A stretch of 64,000 bases of DNA from Mycoplasma sp. SG1 (GCF_023612375.1 NZ_CP076852.1:372001-436000); one strand, 5' to 3'; positions 20,869 to 35,038 are shown, counted from the stretch's first letter. A program made the numbers and translations. The notes: a model not told the origin generated them from the letters alone.

Positions 20869-22056
20869 ATGCAAAAGCTTTATCTTAAAATTTTAGTTTT
20901 TTGTACATTAGTTATTTTTCTAATTGTATCTTTTGCAACTTATATTATCTTTTTCTTCAACGGCGTTGCAGGTAATGGTGGTGGTTTTCCAGACAGTCAG
21001 GTTCCAAACGTTGAAAAAGCTAATAAGCAGTTTGTAAAACAATCGCAGGATTATTATAAAAATAACATTGAGTCAAAATGAATTTTTAATAGTGAGATTA
21101 AGAATGATAGCTTTTATGAAAAATATCTTCAAAATGGGGTTGATACTGGCACAATGATCAATGATTTTATTAAGCATTCCTTTTCTCCCAAATTATTCGA
21201 ATGATATTTATGATATTATGCTTCCGATATTTATCAAATTCCAATTATTAATCATCACTTTTCCTTTTCTTCTAGTGAGCATTTATTAACTAAGCCGAAT
21301 AGATTGCAATTATTGGCAACAAGCACCGATGACCAAACGAAATTTAATAACACTTTTTTTACTAATAAATGAAGTTTATCAGATTTAGTTTGAAGTTATA
21401 TTGATGTAATTGACAGTACTTATAATAAATTTCCTAGCCTTAATAAGTTTATACGAGAGGCGATTCAGCCACTACTTGATAAATTACAGAAAAAATTTGA
21501 TACTATCACTTTTATTCCGCAAAGTATAAAAAAGGAATTAAATCCGTACTTTCAATTACCTAAATTAGACTCTTTAATCCAAGATCTTTGGATAAATGGT
21601 TTAGGTGGAACTGAAGGAAGTGGTTCAGATCATCCTTGAAATATTACAAAATTGCCTAATTATGAAAAGCATAAACAGGCCGGAGATTATAAAATGGATT
21701 ATTCTATTACAGTAGGGTTTAATAATTTAATTGAGTCTGTTTCTGAACCAACAGGAGAAGTTTTATCTAATAATATCGTTAGTGCTATAGGAAACTTTAT
21801 CAATGATACTTTATGGTCTACACAACCTAATAAAACTTTAAAAGTGAAAGATTTAATAAACTTGCCAATACCAACTAATTTTGGTTTACAAATATGAGAT
21901 GATACAGGGACTCAATTTCCAACAGGAATAACAATTTCTTCTATATTAATCAACACTATGTTAAGGGATTACCTTCAATTATCATATTCATATGATTACG
22001 ATGCAAAAAAAGATGTTATTTCTAATGGTCATTGAGGCATTATTTTTGAAGTATAA
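20869..22056 (+). CDS. Membrane-anchored protein of unknown function (paralog 2)
   Basis: 395 residues with many TGA-Trp codons. An N-terminal membrane segment (about residues 5-29) and a Gly-rich linker lead to a large hydrophilic domain. It parallels the protein at 19576: anchor, N-terminal helix region, a proline-containing LPIPTNFGLQI segment, and an aromatic SYSYDYD block near the end followed by an aspartate-rich finish. No catalytic motif recognised. The 43-bp gap after the UPF0154 gene suggests one transcript. Function unknown; outer-surface location inferred from the anchor and lack of further membrane spans. Confidence 0.72.
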
Positions 22057-22154
22057 ACATTAAAATATCTTCAAAATTCAATCATTTTTAAAATTAGTAA
22101 TCGTTAATATAATAAAAGAAGAATTAATTTTTAAAAATCTAACCAATTATTAGA

Positions 22155-24064
<1,910 letters not shown>

Positions 24065-24065
<1 letters not shown>

Positions 24066-26599
24066 TGAAATCAAATAATAATTCAAAATTAAAAACAAAT
24101 ATTAATAAATTCATTCAAAATGAAAAATATTTTGAACAGGAATTTTCAAATATTTTAACTTCTTCATTTGGAGTTTATGCTAAACATATTATCCAAAACA
24201 GAGCTTTACCCGACTTTAAAGATGGTTTAAAACCAGTTCATCGTCGTATTATTTATGCTATGGCCGATGGTTTAAAATTAACTCATAAAAGTAATTTTAA
24301 AAAATCAGCAAGAATAGTCGGGGAAGTGATTGGTAAATATCACCCTCATGGTGATACTTCTGTTTATGCTGCCTTGGTTAGAATGTCTCAGTCTTGAAAG
24401 ATGCGTTATCCGTTGATTAGTTTTCATGGTAATAATGGTTCTATTGATGGTGATCCTCCTGCAGCGATGCGTTATACTGAAGTTAGATTAAGTAGGTACG
24501 CTGAAGAATTATTTAAAGATACCAAAAAAGAACTTGTTCCTTTTGTTAATAATTTTGATGACACTGAGTCAGAACCAGTTTATTTCCCTGGTCTTTTACC
24601 AAACCTTTTTTTAAATGGTAATTCAGGAATTGCTGCAGGTTATTCAACTAATATTCCTCCGCATAATTTAGGGGAATTTATGGAAGGGTTCATTGCTTAT
24701 ATCAAAAACCCAAATATTTCTTTAAATGAAATCGTTCAAATTATTAAGGGTCCTGATTTTCCAACCGCTGGAATAATTATCAATCAATCAGATTTATTCC
24801 AAATTTATAAAACTGGAAAAGGTAAAATCGTTCTTACTGGTAAGATATTCATCAAATCAAATTCAAATTTTCATCATTTTCTTGAAATTACTGAAATTCC
24901 CTTCGATGTTCCAAAAAGTGTTATTGTTAAACAAATTGAAACATTCAGAGCCAACCAAGCCTACGATTTAATTACTAAAATTATTGATTTAACCGATAAA
25001 AATGGCATTAAAATCATTGTTGAAATAAAAGATTTATCACATGCTGAACAATTAAAGAATTTAATTTTAAAAAAAACCTTTCTTCAAATCCAATATTCAT
25101 GTAATTTTGTTGTTATTATTGATTCTAAACCACATGAAATCGGGATTTTAGATTATTTTAAACATTTTTTTCAATTTCTTCTTAATTTTCATGAAACTAA
25201 ATATCGCCATTATTTAAAAGTTTTAACTGATAAACAATTAATTTTATCTGGGTTTATGAAAATGGTATCAATTTTAGATGATGTTATAGCAACTATTCGT
25301 CATTCTAAAACCAGAAAAGATGCGATTAATAATCTTGTTTTAAAGTTCCAATTTTTAGAAATTCAAGCAACTGCTATAGTTGAATTAAAATTATATCGCT
25401 TAACTTCAACTGACATCGTAGCCTTAAAAGAGGAATATCAAAAAAATAAAGAAGAAATTGAAAACCTCAAAAAACTCTTAAGTAGTAAAAAACTTTTAAC
25501 TTCTAAGATTATTTCAAAATTAGCCAAAATCAAAGATCAATTTACAGATAAACGTTTAACAGAAATTACTAATTTAGAACAAGTAGTCAAACAAGCTGAA
25601 GATGAAGAGATTTTTATCAACAAAAATGATCAACAATTAATTATTTCAAGCAGTAGTTATCTTTGAATTAATGAAGTTAATCAAAAAAATAATTTTAATG
25701 GTAAATTACCAAGGATCAAATCAAATGATTATGTCGCTTTTAAAGAAACGATTAAATACAATCAAGAAATCTTATTATTAACGAAAAGCGGTTATCTAGT
25801 TTTATTAGCTGTTTCTAAAATCCAAAAAGCGAAAATCGAAGAAAGCGGATTATTTATTCCTAGTTTTATTAAGAACCTTCCTTCAAATTCTCCAACCTTA
25901 GCTGTTTTTAGTCATGAAGATGAAAAACCGATGATACAAGATAACACCTATCTTTTGTTAATTACAAAATTAGGTAAAGCAAAATTGATTGATTTAAACA
26001 ATATTTTTCTGATCAAAAAGATGTTGGCTAAAAAAGTTATCAATTTATACAAAAATGAACTTGAAGATGATGATAACTTAACCAATTGCGATGATGAAGT
26101 TATTTATTGTGATATAGTAAACTATTACAAAGATAATCTCCTTATTATTACAAATGATAAAAAATATCTCCTCTTTCCAATTCACAATTTATCAGTTCAA
26201 GGTTTTGCTTCAAAAGGACAGACAGCAATAAAACTAAAAGACAAGCAACAAGTTCAATTTGCTGTTAATTTAACCCATTTAAACGCTCAAGTTTCTTTAA
26301 TATCAAATACGTTAAAACATAAAACGATTATTCCGATGAACGATCTTGTTGTAACTAAACGAGCCCACGTAGGACGAAGTTTAGCGCATTTATTAGTTAA
26401 AAAGTTTAATATTAACTTAATTTTAACTGATTCAAAAAATATTAGTGGAATCAATGTTGGAGATGATTTAGGAACATCTGATTACCTTGAAACAAAAAAC
26501 TTGAAAACTAATTTTTCAACTTTTCTAAAAAATAATTTATCAGTCTGAAAAGAGCATCAATATAAAAAATTTTTCCTTTCTTATTTCTTTAAATTCTAA
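24065..26599 (+). CDS. parC: DNA topoisomerase IV subunit A (ParC)
   Basis: 844 residues. [20 protein letters not shown] and [20 protein letters not shown] are typical ParC segments, with the DNA-linking Tyr137 after Arg136; GyrA would have GNFGS in place of GNNGS. The tower and coiled-coil follow (about residues 370-480), then a reduced C-terminal repeat domain with [16 protein letters not shown]. Several TGA-Trp codons, including 24398-24400. Cleaves and rejoins both DNA strands as A2B2 with ParE. gyrA/gyrB are not in this window. TGA-independent alignment across the whole length shows no truncation. Confidence 0.92.
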
Positions 26600-26909
26600 T
26601 TTTTTATAGTTTAAATAATTTATTAAAATTAGTTAATTAGATATATAATAAAAGAAGTTATAACCGTAAATATTAATAACCAATAATAAAAATTTGACAA
26701 AAATTCTTTATCATTTTTTTAACAATTTTTTCTAGTATTTTGCTGTTATTTTAAAAATTTGTATATTCTGTTCTGTAGATAAAATGTTATAAGTATTAAA
26801 ACATGAATGGATGAAACATACATGAAAAAGATTAATTTAAATTATAATAAAAACATTTAAACCGATTGTTGGGCAACATTTTATTTTAAAAAGATAAAAA
26901 CTATAAATT
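26600..26909 (+). other. Intergenic region before nadD-yqeK
   Basis: No convincing gene. It holds a TATAAT at 26644-26649, a TTGACA at 26694-26699 without a matching -10 box 16-18 bp downstream, and two tiny frames of 10-12 codons. A TGTT-GGGC-AACA hairpin followed by TTTTATTTT near 26866-26885 could be a weak terminator. A small RNA cannot be ruled in or out. Confidence 0.4.
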
Positions 26910-28037
26910 ATGTGTAGCAAAGAAAAAATTTTATTATATGGAGGGGCTTTTGATCCTATTCATAACGGTCATACTAATACGATTAAATATTGTTTAAAGC
27001 ATTTAGTTTTTGATCAAATTTGGTTATTGTTAACTTTTAAAAATGTTGATGGTAAACAACTATCTTGATGAAAATATCGTTATGAAATGATAAAAATCGC
27101 TTTATTACATGATTTTGAAGATCAAGACTTAAAAAAAATAAAAGTTTGTCTTTTTGAAATTGGTAAAGGTGATAGCGTTACTCTTAAGACAATCCAGGAG
27201 TTAAAAAAAATAAATACGAACCATGAATATAGTTTTTTAATGGGCGATGATACTTTTATTAAACTTAATGATTGAGCCAATTACAAAAAATTTATTCATG
27301 AATGTGAAAAAATTTATATCTTAAATCGTGGTTTAACAGAAACGTTAACTTTTCATCCCTTAATTAATAATTTAGATTTTGTCGATAAATTTGAAGTTTT
27401 AAAAAACCCACCTTGAGTTATTTCAAGTACAGAAATTAAAAATGGTCAAAATTTACAAAACCTTCATCCCAAAGTCTTAGAGTATTGTAATAATAATGGT
27501 TTATATTTTTATCAAAGAATTAAATCTTATTTATCTCCACATCGTATCGAACATAGTTTTAATGTCGCAAGTTTAGCTGTTGAATTAGCAAAACAGCATG
27601 ACGTTTCAGTTAATGATTGTTATTGTGCCGCTATTCTTCACGATATCGCTAAAGAACTCCCTGCTTCAACTTTAAATTGATATTTAAAAGTCTATGATGA
27701 AAACCATCTTAATACCCATCCTAGCGTTCAGCATCAATATGTTGTAGCTGTTATTGCTAAAAATAAATTTTTAATCAATAACCAAAAAGTATTAGATGCA
27801 ATTGCTCAACATACCATTCCTGATTTTTCAAAACCAATTGATGATGTTACTAAAATAGTTTATCTAGCTGATAAATTATCTGAAGATCGAGATTTTTCAA
27901 ACATCAAATATTATCGCGATTTAGCAAAACGAAATTTGAATTTATCGTTTGTTAAATTATTCGAATTTATTCAATCGCAATATGAAGATATAAATACAGC
28001 CAAAATTGCAGAGGATTCTTTAATCGAAGAAATATAG
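26910..28037 (+). CDS. nadD: NadD-YqeK fusion: nicotinate-nucleotide adenylyltransferase plus HD hydrolase
   Basis: 375 residues, two domains. Residues 1-200: NadD, with LYGGAFDPIHNGH (nucleotidyltransferase HxGH), a MGDDTFIKL segment and ISSTEIKNG; it joins ATP and nicotinate mononucleotide to make NaAD. Residues from about 210: a YqeK-type HD domain with HRIEHSFNVASLA, AAILHDIAKELP and a later conserved His in AIAQHTIPD; YqeK family members hydrolyse dinucleoside polyphosphates such as Ap4A. The two are separate adjacent genes in most Firmicutes and fused in a number of Mollicutes. TATAAA at 26902-26907 almost touches the ATG. Confidence 0.9.
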
Positions 28038-28132
28038 TTTCTTTATGATTCATTTTTAGTTTTTTTGAAAAAAACTATTTAATAATTTAAGTTATATATT
28101 TAATTTAAATTTTATATTTCGCTATTTAAATA

Positions 28133-28138
28133 TATAAT
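28133..28138 (+). promoter_or_regulatory. -10 box for the ABC exporter operon
   Basis: TATAAT about 60 bp before the ATG at 28198, giving a leader near 52 nt. No clear -35. Confidence 0.45.
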
Positions 28139-28197
28139 TCAAAAATATATTATTAAAATTAATAACTTTAACAAACATGATGTCAATAAAATAAGAT

Positions 28198-29562
28198 ATG
28201 ATTACAATCAATAACGTTACAAAATATTTCGGGAATATAAGAGCATTAAATGATGTAACTATTCAAATAAAACCAGGCGAAACATATGCTTTACTTGGTA
28301 AAAATGGAGCAGGAAAAACAACATTATTTCGAATTATCATGGGATTAATTGATCCAGATATCGGAAAAGTTGCTTGAAATGACAAAAAAATAACTATTAG
28401 TGATTTATTAAATGTTGGTTATGTTCCTGAAGTTAGAAGTTTAATTCCGCAATTAAAAGTTAAACAACAAGTTAAATATTTTTCCTCAATTAAAGGAATA
28501 AATTCTGCTGATTTTGAAAAAAGATGAGATGTTTATGCTGATATTTTAGATCTTAAAAAATATACGAAAACTAAAATCAAAAATCTATCAAAGGGAAATC
28601 AACAAAAAGTTCAATTAATTTGTGGCATTATTCATGACCCTAAATTAATTATTTTAGATGAACCATTTTCAGGTCTTGATGTTATTAATCGTGAATTAAT
28701 CGGCAAGGTAATTAACCTTTTAAAACAAAAAGATAAAATTTTAATTTTTTCATCACATTTAATTGAAGATATCGAAAAATTCTGTGAATCAATTATTATG
28801 ATTGATGAGGGGGGAATTATTTATCAAGGATCAGTTTATCAAATTAAAGAAGAATTTAAAAAATTTTCAATCCTTGAAATCACATTCCGTGATGTATCAT
28901 TTGTTCAACTAAATAAAATCGCTGATATTTTAAAAAAATCAGTTAATATTATCGATATTAGATTGTCTGCTAATAAGATGATAATTAAATCAGAATCAAC
29001 TAAAGATCAAGATTTAGTTAAAGCTTATATCTTTAAACATTTTTTATCCTATGTTGCTTCATTTAATATCGTTTTACCATCATTAAATGAAATTTTTGTT
29101 TCAAAACTTTCAACATCTAAAAATGAAGATCAAAATATTTCACTTGAAAAACTATCACATATTAAAAGTGAACGAGATGATATAAAAAATGTTGATATTA
29201 ATTTTTTAGCTAATCAAGAAAATATGCAACAAGAAAATCAACCTTTAGCTGGACAACCAAAGTATCAATCTTTAACTCAAGAACAAGATAAGCAACAGAA
29301 TAATCATATTTTAAATCAAGAATCTAATCAAGAATCTGGTGATGAAAGAGAAGTTAATTCAGAAAATGTAGGATTAGATGAATCAAAATCAAGTGATCAA
29401 GAACAGCCTAAAAAAAACTCTATAACAAGTCCATTAAAACCAGTAAAGAAAAAATCAACTTCAGTTTCTAAAAAAATTGCTAAAAAAAATATAAAATCTT
29501 CAACTAGAAAAAAAACAGTTTCAATCGTTAAAAAACCACGTTCAAAAATAGCAAAACCATAG
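28198..29562 (+). CDS. ABC exporter ATP-binding protein with long charged tail
   Basis: 454 residues. The ATPase core (about 1-220) has Walker A GKNGAGKTT (residues 34-42), signature LSKGNQQKVQ (from 130) and Walker B LIILDEPFSGLD, in the style of ABC-2 type exporters. After a regulatory region to about residue 310, the remaining 140 residues are low complexity: Gln/Asn/Glu-rich, then Lys/Ser/Arg-rich (KKPRSKIAKP end). That tail is unusual for this family. Walker A, B and switch residues are intact. Partner permeases are the next two genes. Substrate unknown. Confidence 0.88.
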
Positions 29563-29615
29563 ATTTTATTATTATTTTATTTATTTTTTAATAATTTTTT
29601 ATCAATCATAAAGGT

Positions 29616-29655
29616 CATTTTTCAATTACGAAAAATGGCTATATTTTTTATTTTT
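29616..29655 (+). terminator. Weak terminator between ABC ATPase and permease
   Basis: CATTTTTC (29616-29623) pairs with GAAAAATG (29630-29637) around six bases, followed by GCTATATTTTTT. The stem is AT-rich, so it may attenuate rather than stop transcription into the permease genes. Confidence 0.4.
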
Positions 29656-29714
29656 TCAGTTTTTAGAATAATAACTTAATAATTTTTCTTGTTTCACAAC
29701 TTGAAATATAGATT

Positions 29715-30725
29715 ATGGTTGCTTTCAATTTTTTTTATTACAATTTAAAACAACGGATTTTAAATAAAGTTAATTTATTCTTTTATTTATTTATGTTGAT
29801 ACTGTTATTATTTATCGGTATCGCAGCTCAAATTTGATGACAAAAGGCTGGAGAATGACTCCCTAATCAAGCTTCTTCAGCGCAAGCGCTTCATTCTTAT
29901 GTTCATACTTTTTTTACTTTAATAGTTCCTGTATTAACAATTCTGCCTCTTTTTCTGATTGTTATTTTTCAAATTTATGAAACTCATGAAGAAAAGAGAA
30001 GTAATAGCGTTGTTTTTATTTTAACTTCAGTTCCGAAAAAAACAATCATTTTCACTAAGATATTGATTAATTTAATTTGGGTTGTTTTGTTTTATTTATT
30101 TTTATTTATTTTTTCTGAATTTATCGCTTTTTTCATGAATATTCAAAACGTTCACGGCGGATTTCTGATTGATTTTTTTTGCGGGGCTAAGTTTATGTCA
30201 TTTGCTCAATTTTATTCAGCATTAATTAATTATTCTTCGCTTTTTAAAATGTTTCCGATTTCTTTAGAAGCGTTTATAACAATTCTCATTGTAAGTACCC
30301 TTTTAATTAATTTATTTTATATTTTGTTAGGGATGTATATTGGAAGTTTAACTAAAAACTTAAGAAATGGGTTAATGATCGGTATTTTTCTTTTTCTGAT
30401 TCCAGCATGTGTCAATTTAGTAGAATTATTTTTAAATCTTCCAATTCAAAAATATATAGCTTTTATTCCCTTCATGTTTGCTTTTAACTATCCTTACACC
30501 CTTATCTTAGTAGGAGCTAGTAATAATTTTATCACTCCGTTTGTTTATATACCGATCATTGTTATAGTCCTTTCAATTATTATTTTATGAGTACTTATTC
30601 ATCCTGTTTATTTTGCAAAACTTTTATCTTTATCTGTTTGAGATAAATTCATTAAGTTTATTAACTTTAAACAGAGAATTCATAATCACCGGATTAATAA
30701 GAAAAAAAATAAATATTATGTTTAG
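29715..30725 (+). CDS. ABC-2 type permease subunit
   Basis: 336 residues with about six membrane segments: one at residues 18-37, a large external loop, then a group from residue 75 on. The cytoplasmic EEKRSNSVVFILTSVPKKTIIFTK element between early helices resembles the coupling segment of ABC-2 permeases. Needs TGA as Trp. Stop overlaps the next gene by eight bases (ATGTTTAG at 30718-30725), so the two permeases are translationally coupled and probably form a heterodimer. Probably works with the ATPase at 28198; substrate not predictable. Confidence 0.75.
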
Positions 30726-31755
30726 ATTTAATTATTTACGTTGATCTTTTCGGTTTTATTTTTTTTCATTCGCCAATTGATTAAATATTGGTTTTATTTG
30801 TTTTGTTGTCCTTCTTTTTTCGATTCCGTCAACATCATTTTGATATACTCATCAATTTTATAATCCAACGACAAGCAGCAATATTGATAACTTTAAAATT
30901 TTTGATAATTTTTTTGCTTCATTTTTTAATAACATCTTCCCAATTTCGTTAATGCTTTTAATTTTCTTGGTTATTATTATGAACATTAGTTATGTTTATG
31001 AATTTAAAAAATCAAGTACAGTTGACATTGTAGTGTCTTCAGTAGGCAAGTTATACCACTATATTATTATTTTGTTTATTAGTTTTTCTTTTTTAATTTT
31101 TTATTCGTTAGTTTTTTTTCTATTAGCAGGAATTATTATGTCAATCTTTATTGGTCAGTTTTCTCCATTTTCAATCTTTTTATTCATAACCCAACTAAAA
31201 CTTCATAGTTTTTTAGAAACATATAATTTCTTATATCAATATACCCCTGAACAGTTTTGTTATCTACCATTTAATACAGTTATTGGTTTTACGATCATTT
31301 TACTTCTTTTAAATGGAGCAATATATATTTTATTAACGACTGGCCTTACTGCTATTTCTGAATCATTTTTTGATATTTTTTTATTTGTTATCTTAATTTT
31401 AATCGTTCCGATAGTATTTAAAAATTTAATTAATTTACTTTATAATAATTTAGCCACCAAAAATATTAGTCAAAATAAAAATATTATTTATACAATTTTT
31501 ACTATTATTCCAATCCTTTCTAATGGTTATTTTCCAGTTTATTTAGTCATATACAAATCACAATTAGGTCCTGACGTTTTATGACCTATTTTTTTAAGTA
31601 TTGGACTATGTGCTCTTACAAATATACTGTTATTTTTTTTAATGAAAAGATTTTATTACTATGGAATTTTTTCATTTTCAAAAGCGCATATTTGGAAAAA
31701 AATACGTGGTATTTTTTCTGTCAAAGGACTAGAACAAATGAAAAATCAAACTTAA
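30718..31755 (+). CDS. ABC-2 type permease subunit
   Basis: 345 residues, about six membrane segments arranged as in the preceding gene, with the cytoplasmic YEFKKSSTVDIVVSSVGKLYHY stretch equivalent to its coupling segment (YEF...). Seven TGA-Trp codons near the N-terminus hide it under the standard code. Overlaps the previous gene by eight bases. Likely second half of the same exporter. The C-terminal cytoplasmic tail is basic. Confidence 0.75.
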
Positions 31756-31770
31756 TAATTTATTTTTTTT

Positions 31771-32502
31771 ATGATGAATATTGAAAATGTCGATAAAGAT
31801 ACCGTTTTAGTAGTTGAAAATTTAACTAAACAATTTCCCTTATTTCGATTAGATAATATATCTTTTAGGGTTAATAAAGCAGAATCAATCGGAATCATAG
31901 GACCAAATGGTTCAGGGAAAACAACTTTAATTAATACAATTATTAAGGTCTATAAACCAACTTCAGGGAAAGCCTATTTTCCACGAATTAAGCGAAAAAA
32001 TTTTTTTAAACACGTTAGTGTTCAGTTTCAAGAAACGTCTTTAACTCCTAATTTGTTAGTAAGGGACGTTTTAAGAGTGTTTGCCTATCGTTTTAAAACT
32101 GACTGGAAAATAGTTCTACAACTATGTCAAGAATTTAACGTTTTACACAAACTTTCATCAATGGCAGAAGGTTTAAGCGGAGGAGAAAAGCAAAAAATAG
32201 GTTTAATTATTGCTTTAATGAATGATCCTGATATTTTGTTTCTTGATGAAATAACTTCAAACGTTGATCCATTAGCAAGAAAAGATATTTTAAAAAAACT
32301 GATTCAAAAACAAAATGATGGTAAGGTTTTAATTATTATCAGTCATTACCTTGAAGAATTAGCACGTTTATGTAATCGTTTTATTTTATTATATTCTGGG
32401 AAAAAAATCTTTGATGGAACATTTGAACAGCTAAGACAAACATTTTCTCCAGATGATTTAAATGCAAGTTTAGAGGATATTTATGAAAAAGTTTACAGAT
32501 AA
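31771..32502 (+). CDS. ABC transporter ATP-binding protein
   Basis: 243 residues, a single complete ATPase domain: Walker A GPNGSGKTT, Q-loop VQFQETSLTP, signature LSGGEKQKIG, Walker B DILFLDEITSNVDP and switch histidine in IISHYLEEL. The catalytic Glu is kept. Two ATG codons at 31771 and 31774 are possible starts. The end overlaps the next gene by 20 bases, which pairs this ATPase with the permease at 32483. Sixteen base pairs after the previous permease, so the five genes 28198-33685 probably form one transcript. Confidence 0.9.
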   Translation: MMNIENVDKDTVLVVENLTKQFPLFRLDNISFRVNKAESIGIIGPNGSGKTTLINTIIKVYKPTSGKAYFPRIKRKNFFKHVSVQFQETSLTPNLLVRDVLRVFAYRFKTDWKIVLQLCQEFNVLHKLSSMAEGLSGGEKQKIGLIIALMNDPDILFLDEITSNVDPLARKDILKKLIQKQNDGKVLIIISHYLEELARLCNRFILLYSGKKIFDGTFEQLRQTFSPDDLNASLEDIYEKVYR

Positions 32503-33685
32503 AAGCAATCCTAAAGATAATATTAATCTAGATATTAAAAAGGGCAATCTACCTCTTTCTGAAAATTCAATCGCTAAACTTGAACAATTAAACGATCAAA
32601 TTTCCAATAATCATCAAAAAAAACCCCATCGATTTAGATTTTTCAAAACCAAAAAACCACAAGAAAACTTTAACACCACTGATTTAGAAGATAATTTTTT
32701 TGCCTCAGATCAAGAAAAAGCTAAAGACAAACAAAAAACAGAATTTAGTGGTTTAAAAAAAGAATCTGTTCCGCTCGCTCAATATCAAAAAAATCGTTTG
32801 ACATTAGAAAAAATTCAACAGATGCCATGACGGAAAAGAAGACGTTTAGTTAATTATTTATCTTTAAAAATTTTTAAAACGAATTTTAATCCAGTTCAAA
32901 GATATTTTCATATTCTTTTGATTCATGTTAAAAATTTTTTTACAAATCCGTTTGCTTTTATTTTTCCATTATTGATGCCAATGATTATTTTATATACGAC
33001 AGGGCAAACTCTTAGTAATGAAACTAGTCTTCCTCCTGATGAAACTAATATGATTTGAGCGAATTTAATTTCACGTTTGCTTCTTGTTTCAGTTTTATCT
33101 TCTGCTTTTGTTTCTGTTCCAAGCGTTTTATCAATTAATCGATCACGGAAAATTTATTTAAGGTATTATTCAAGTGGATATTCGCCTACTTTTATTATTT
33201 CAATTCAAGCTAACTTGCTTATGATTATTGGTATTTTTGCTTCAGTTGTCAGTTTACTGGTTGGTAAATTAGCGTATGGACAACCAGATGTTAGTGTTTT
33301 AAGGTTATTTTTTGCTATTTTAGTAATTCTTGTCATGTCTATACCAGGCTATTGTATTGGAGCATGCTTAGCTTCATTGTTTAAAGATCCACGTTCTGTA
33401 CAATCAGTTGGAGTTTTAGTTTATATGCTAATGTTATACTTAACAGGAGCATTCACCCCTGGAACAAGCATTCCTTTATCCTTAAATTATATATCTCCAG
33501 CGTGATACATGTCGCAAATTTTAATCTTTATAATGTACGGAGGTAATTTATCATCTTCTTTATATTCTTCTTTAGTCATTATTAATAATAGTGTAGCAGT
33601 CACAATTTTGACCTGATCATCTGTTTTAATTGGGATAACTATTTTATTTGGTATTATTTTCGTCAGAACTTTTAAATGATTGTAG
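32483..33685 (+). CDS. ABC-2 type permease with hydrophilic N-terminal extension
   Basis: 400 residues. About 150 hydrophilic, basic residues come first (QKKPHRFRFFKTKKPQENF within), then six membrane segments from about residue 155 with the ABC-2 features RSRKIYLRYYSSGYSP after the second helix and a late FKDPRSVQSVGVLVYM segment followed by a Pro-rich hydrophobic end. The extension has no recognised domain. Pairs with the ATPase at 31771 by 20-bp overlap. Probably a drug, lipid or peptide exporter, but the substrate cannot be given. Confidence 0.82.
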
Positions 33686-33786
33686 GTTTAAAAAGTTTGT
33701 TTAAAAAAGATCAAACAAGAAAATGTTAACAATTTCAAAATTAGTCAGTTACAAACTTTGAATATATAATAAATTAAATAAATTTT

Positions 33787-34314
33787 ATGAATAATCTCAA
33801 TTTTAATGAAAATTTAATTTTAAATATTGAAGAAACGAATAAGTTAGTCAGTTATATAAAAACGCAATTTATTTATGGAATTAACGTTTTAAAAATATTT
33901 AGAAAGTTTTTAGAATCACAAACAAAATTAAATTTTAAAGCAATTAATAAAGAAATATCTTCTTTAAAAAAACTTTTAAAAAAACTAAACCGTTATTTAA
34001 TAAATTTGCATATCGAAGATTTAAAAGTTAATATCAATTTATTAAAAGGTTATAAATCATTAGTTGAAAATTATTTATTATTAATAGAAAGTTTAAGAAA
34101 AATATTTAAAAGCCATAATAATTTTGATAATTGATTGATTTCTAATACCGCATCACTTGAAACTTTAGAAGATAAAAAAGCTTTATATTCTAAAATTAAG
34201 ATTAAACAAATCAACCATCTTTTTAAAAAAGGTGAAAAAATATTAAAAAACTTTAATCAAGATTTACTAAATATTTCAAGAAATTTAGAAAAGGTTCAAA
34301 AATATCTTCAATAA
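33787..34314 (+). CDS. Hypothetical helical protein
   Basis: 175 residues, almost wholly alpha-helical in composition (Leu, Ile, Lys, Asn, Glu) with heptad-like patterns, so likely a coiled coil; no membrane segment or signal. One TGA-Trp at residue 116 followed by LISNTASLETLEDKKALYSK. TATAAT at 33765-33770, 17 bp before the ATG, gives it its own promoter. No family recognised. Confidence 0.6.
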
Positions 34315-34359
34315 AAAGCTGATAAGGTTTAGATTGAAGTTGTAATACGATTAAAGTAA

Positions 34360-34941
34360 ATGAACAAAAATATCTTATATCTCTACATCGCCCCTGATCG
34401 ATCATCTTTAAATAAAGCAATCAAAGAAATAGTTTTTAAGGCATTTCAAAATTTAGGAATTAAGTCAATCAAATTTCTTAATATTTTTGATTTAGATTTA
34501 ACTTCTTTTTCTGATCCTTCTTTGAAAGAAAAAATCGGTTTATCGCAAGAATACGTTAAATGAGCTGATATTATCATTGCCCAGTTTCCAGTTTGATGAT
34601 ATTCTATTCCTGGAATTTTCAAAATATGATTTGAACTTGTCATGGTTGTCGATTTCGCTTATAAAACGGTTAAACCAAATGCTGGGATGGGTCTTTTGCA
34701 AGGTAAAGAAGTTATTTTTATCGGAACAGTTGGTTCTAAAAAAAATGATATCGTTAATAATTACACAATTCCAAATATTGAAGCATTGATTCATCCATGG
34801 GTTTTAGCCTTTAATTATGCTGCCATTGAAAATAAAAGAAATTTATTTTTTTATGGATGTAATCTTTTATCAAAAGAAGAATTTGAACAAATTGCAACTG
34901 ACACAAATAAATTTATAATGGATAATTTTAGCAGTAAATAA
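34360..34941 (+). CDS. Flavodoxin-fold NAD(P)H oxidoreductase
   Basis: 193 residues, size and layout of the NQO1/MdaB/azoreductase-like flavodoxin_2 family. The N-terminal YLYIAPDRSSLNKA matches the phosphate-binding loop region (S-x-x-x-N), and WADIIIAQFPVWWYSIPGIF is the conserved flavin-contact segment (P-x-W-W), with TGA for Trp. A later GKEVIFIGTVGS strand and a YGCNLLSKEEF end also fit. Predicted to reduce quinones or azo compounds using NAD(P)H and FMN/FAD in the cytoplasm; substrate unknown. Confidence 0.82.
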
Positions 34942-35038
34942 TTTTATTTATTTTTAAAATAGAGTTTAGTTCTTATCTTTTTTGTTCTATATTTTTTTAT
35001 AATTGATATACAAATATTAAAATTTATAAACATTAAAC

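Noticed and set aside
26694-26699. Consensus TTGACA as a promoter for nadD-yqeK
   Set aside because: No -10 hexamer at 16-18 bp downstream; the region is not near the start codon.
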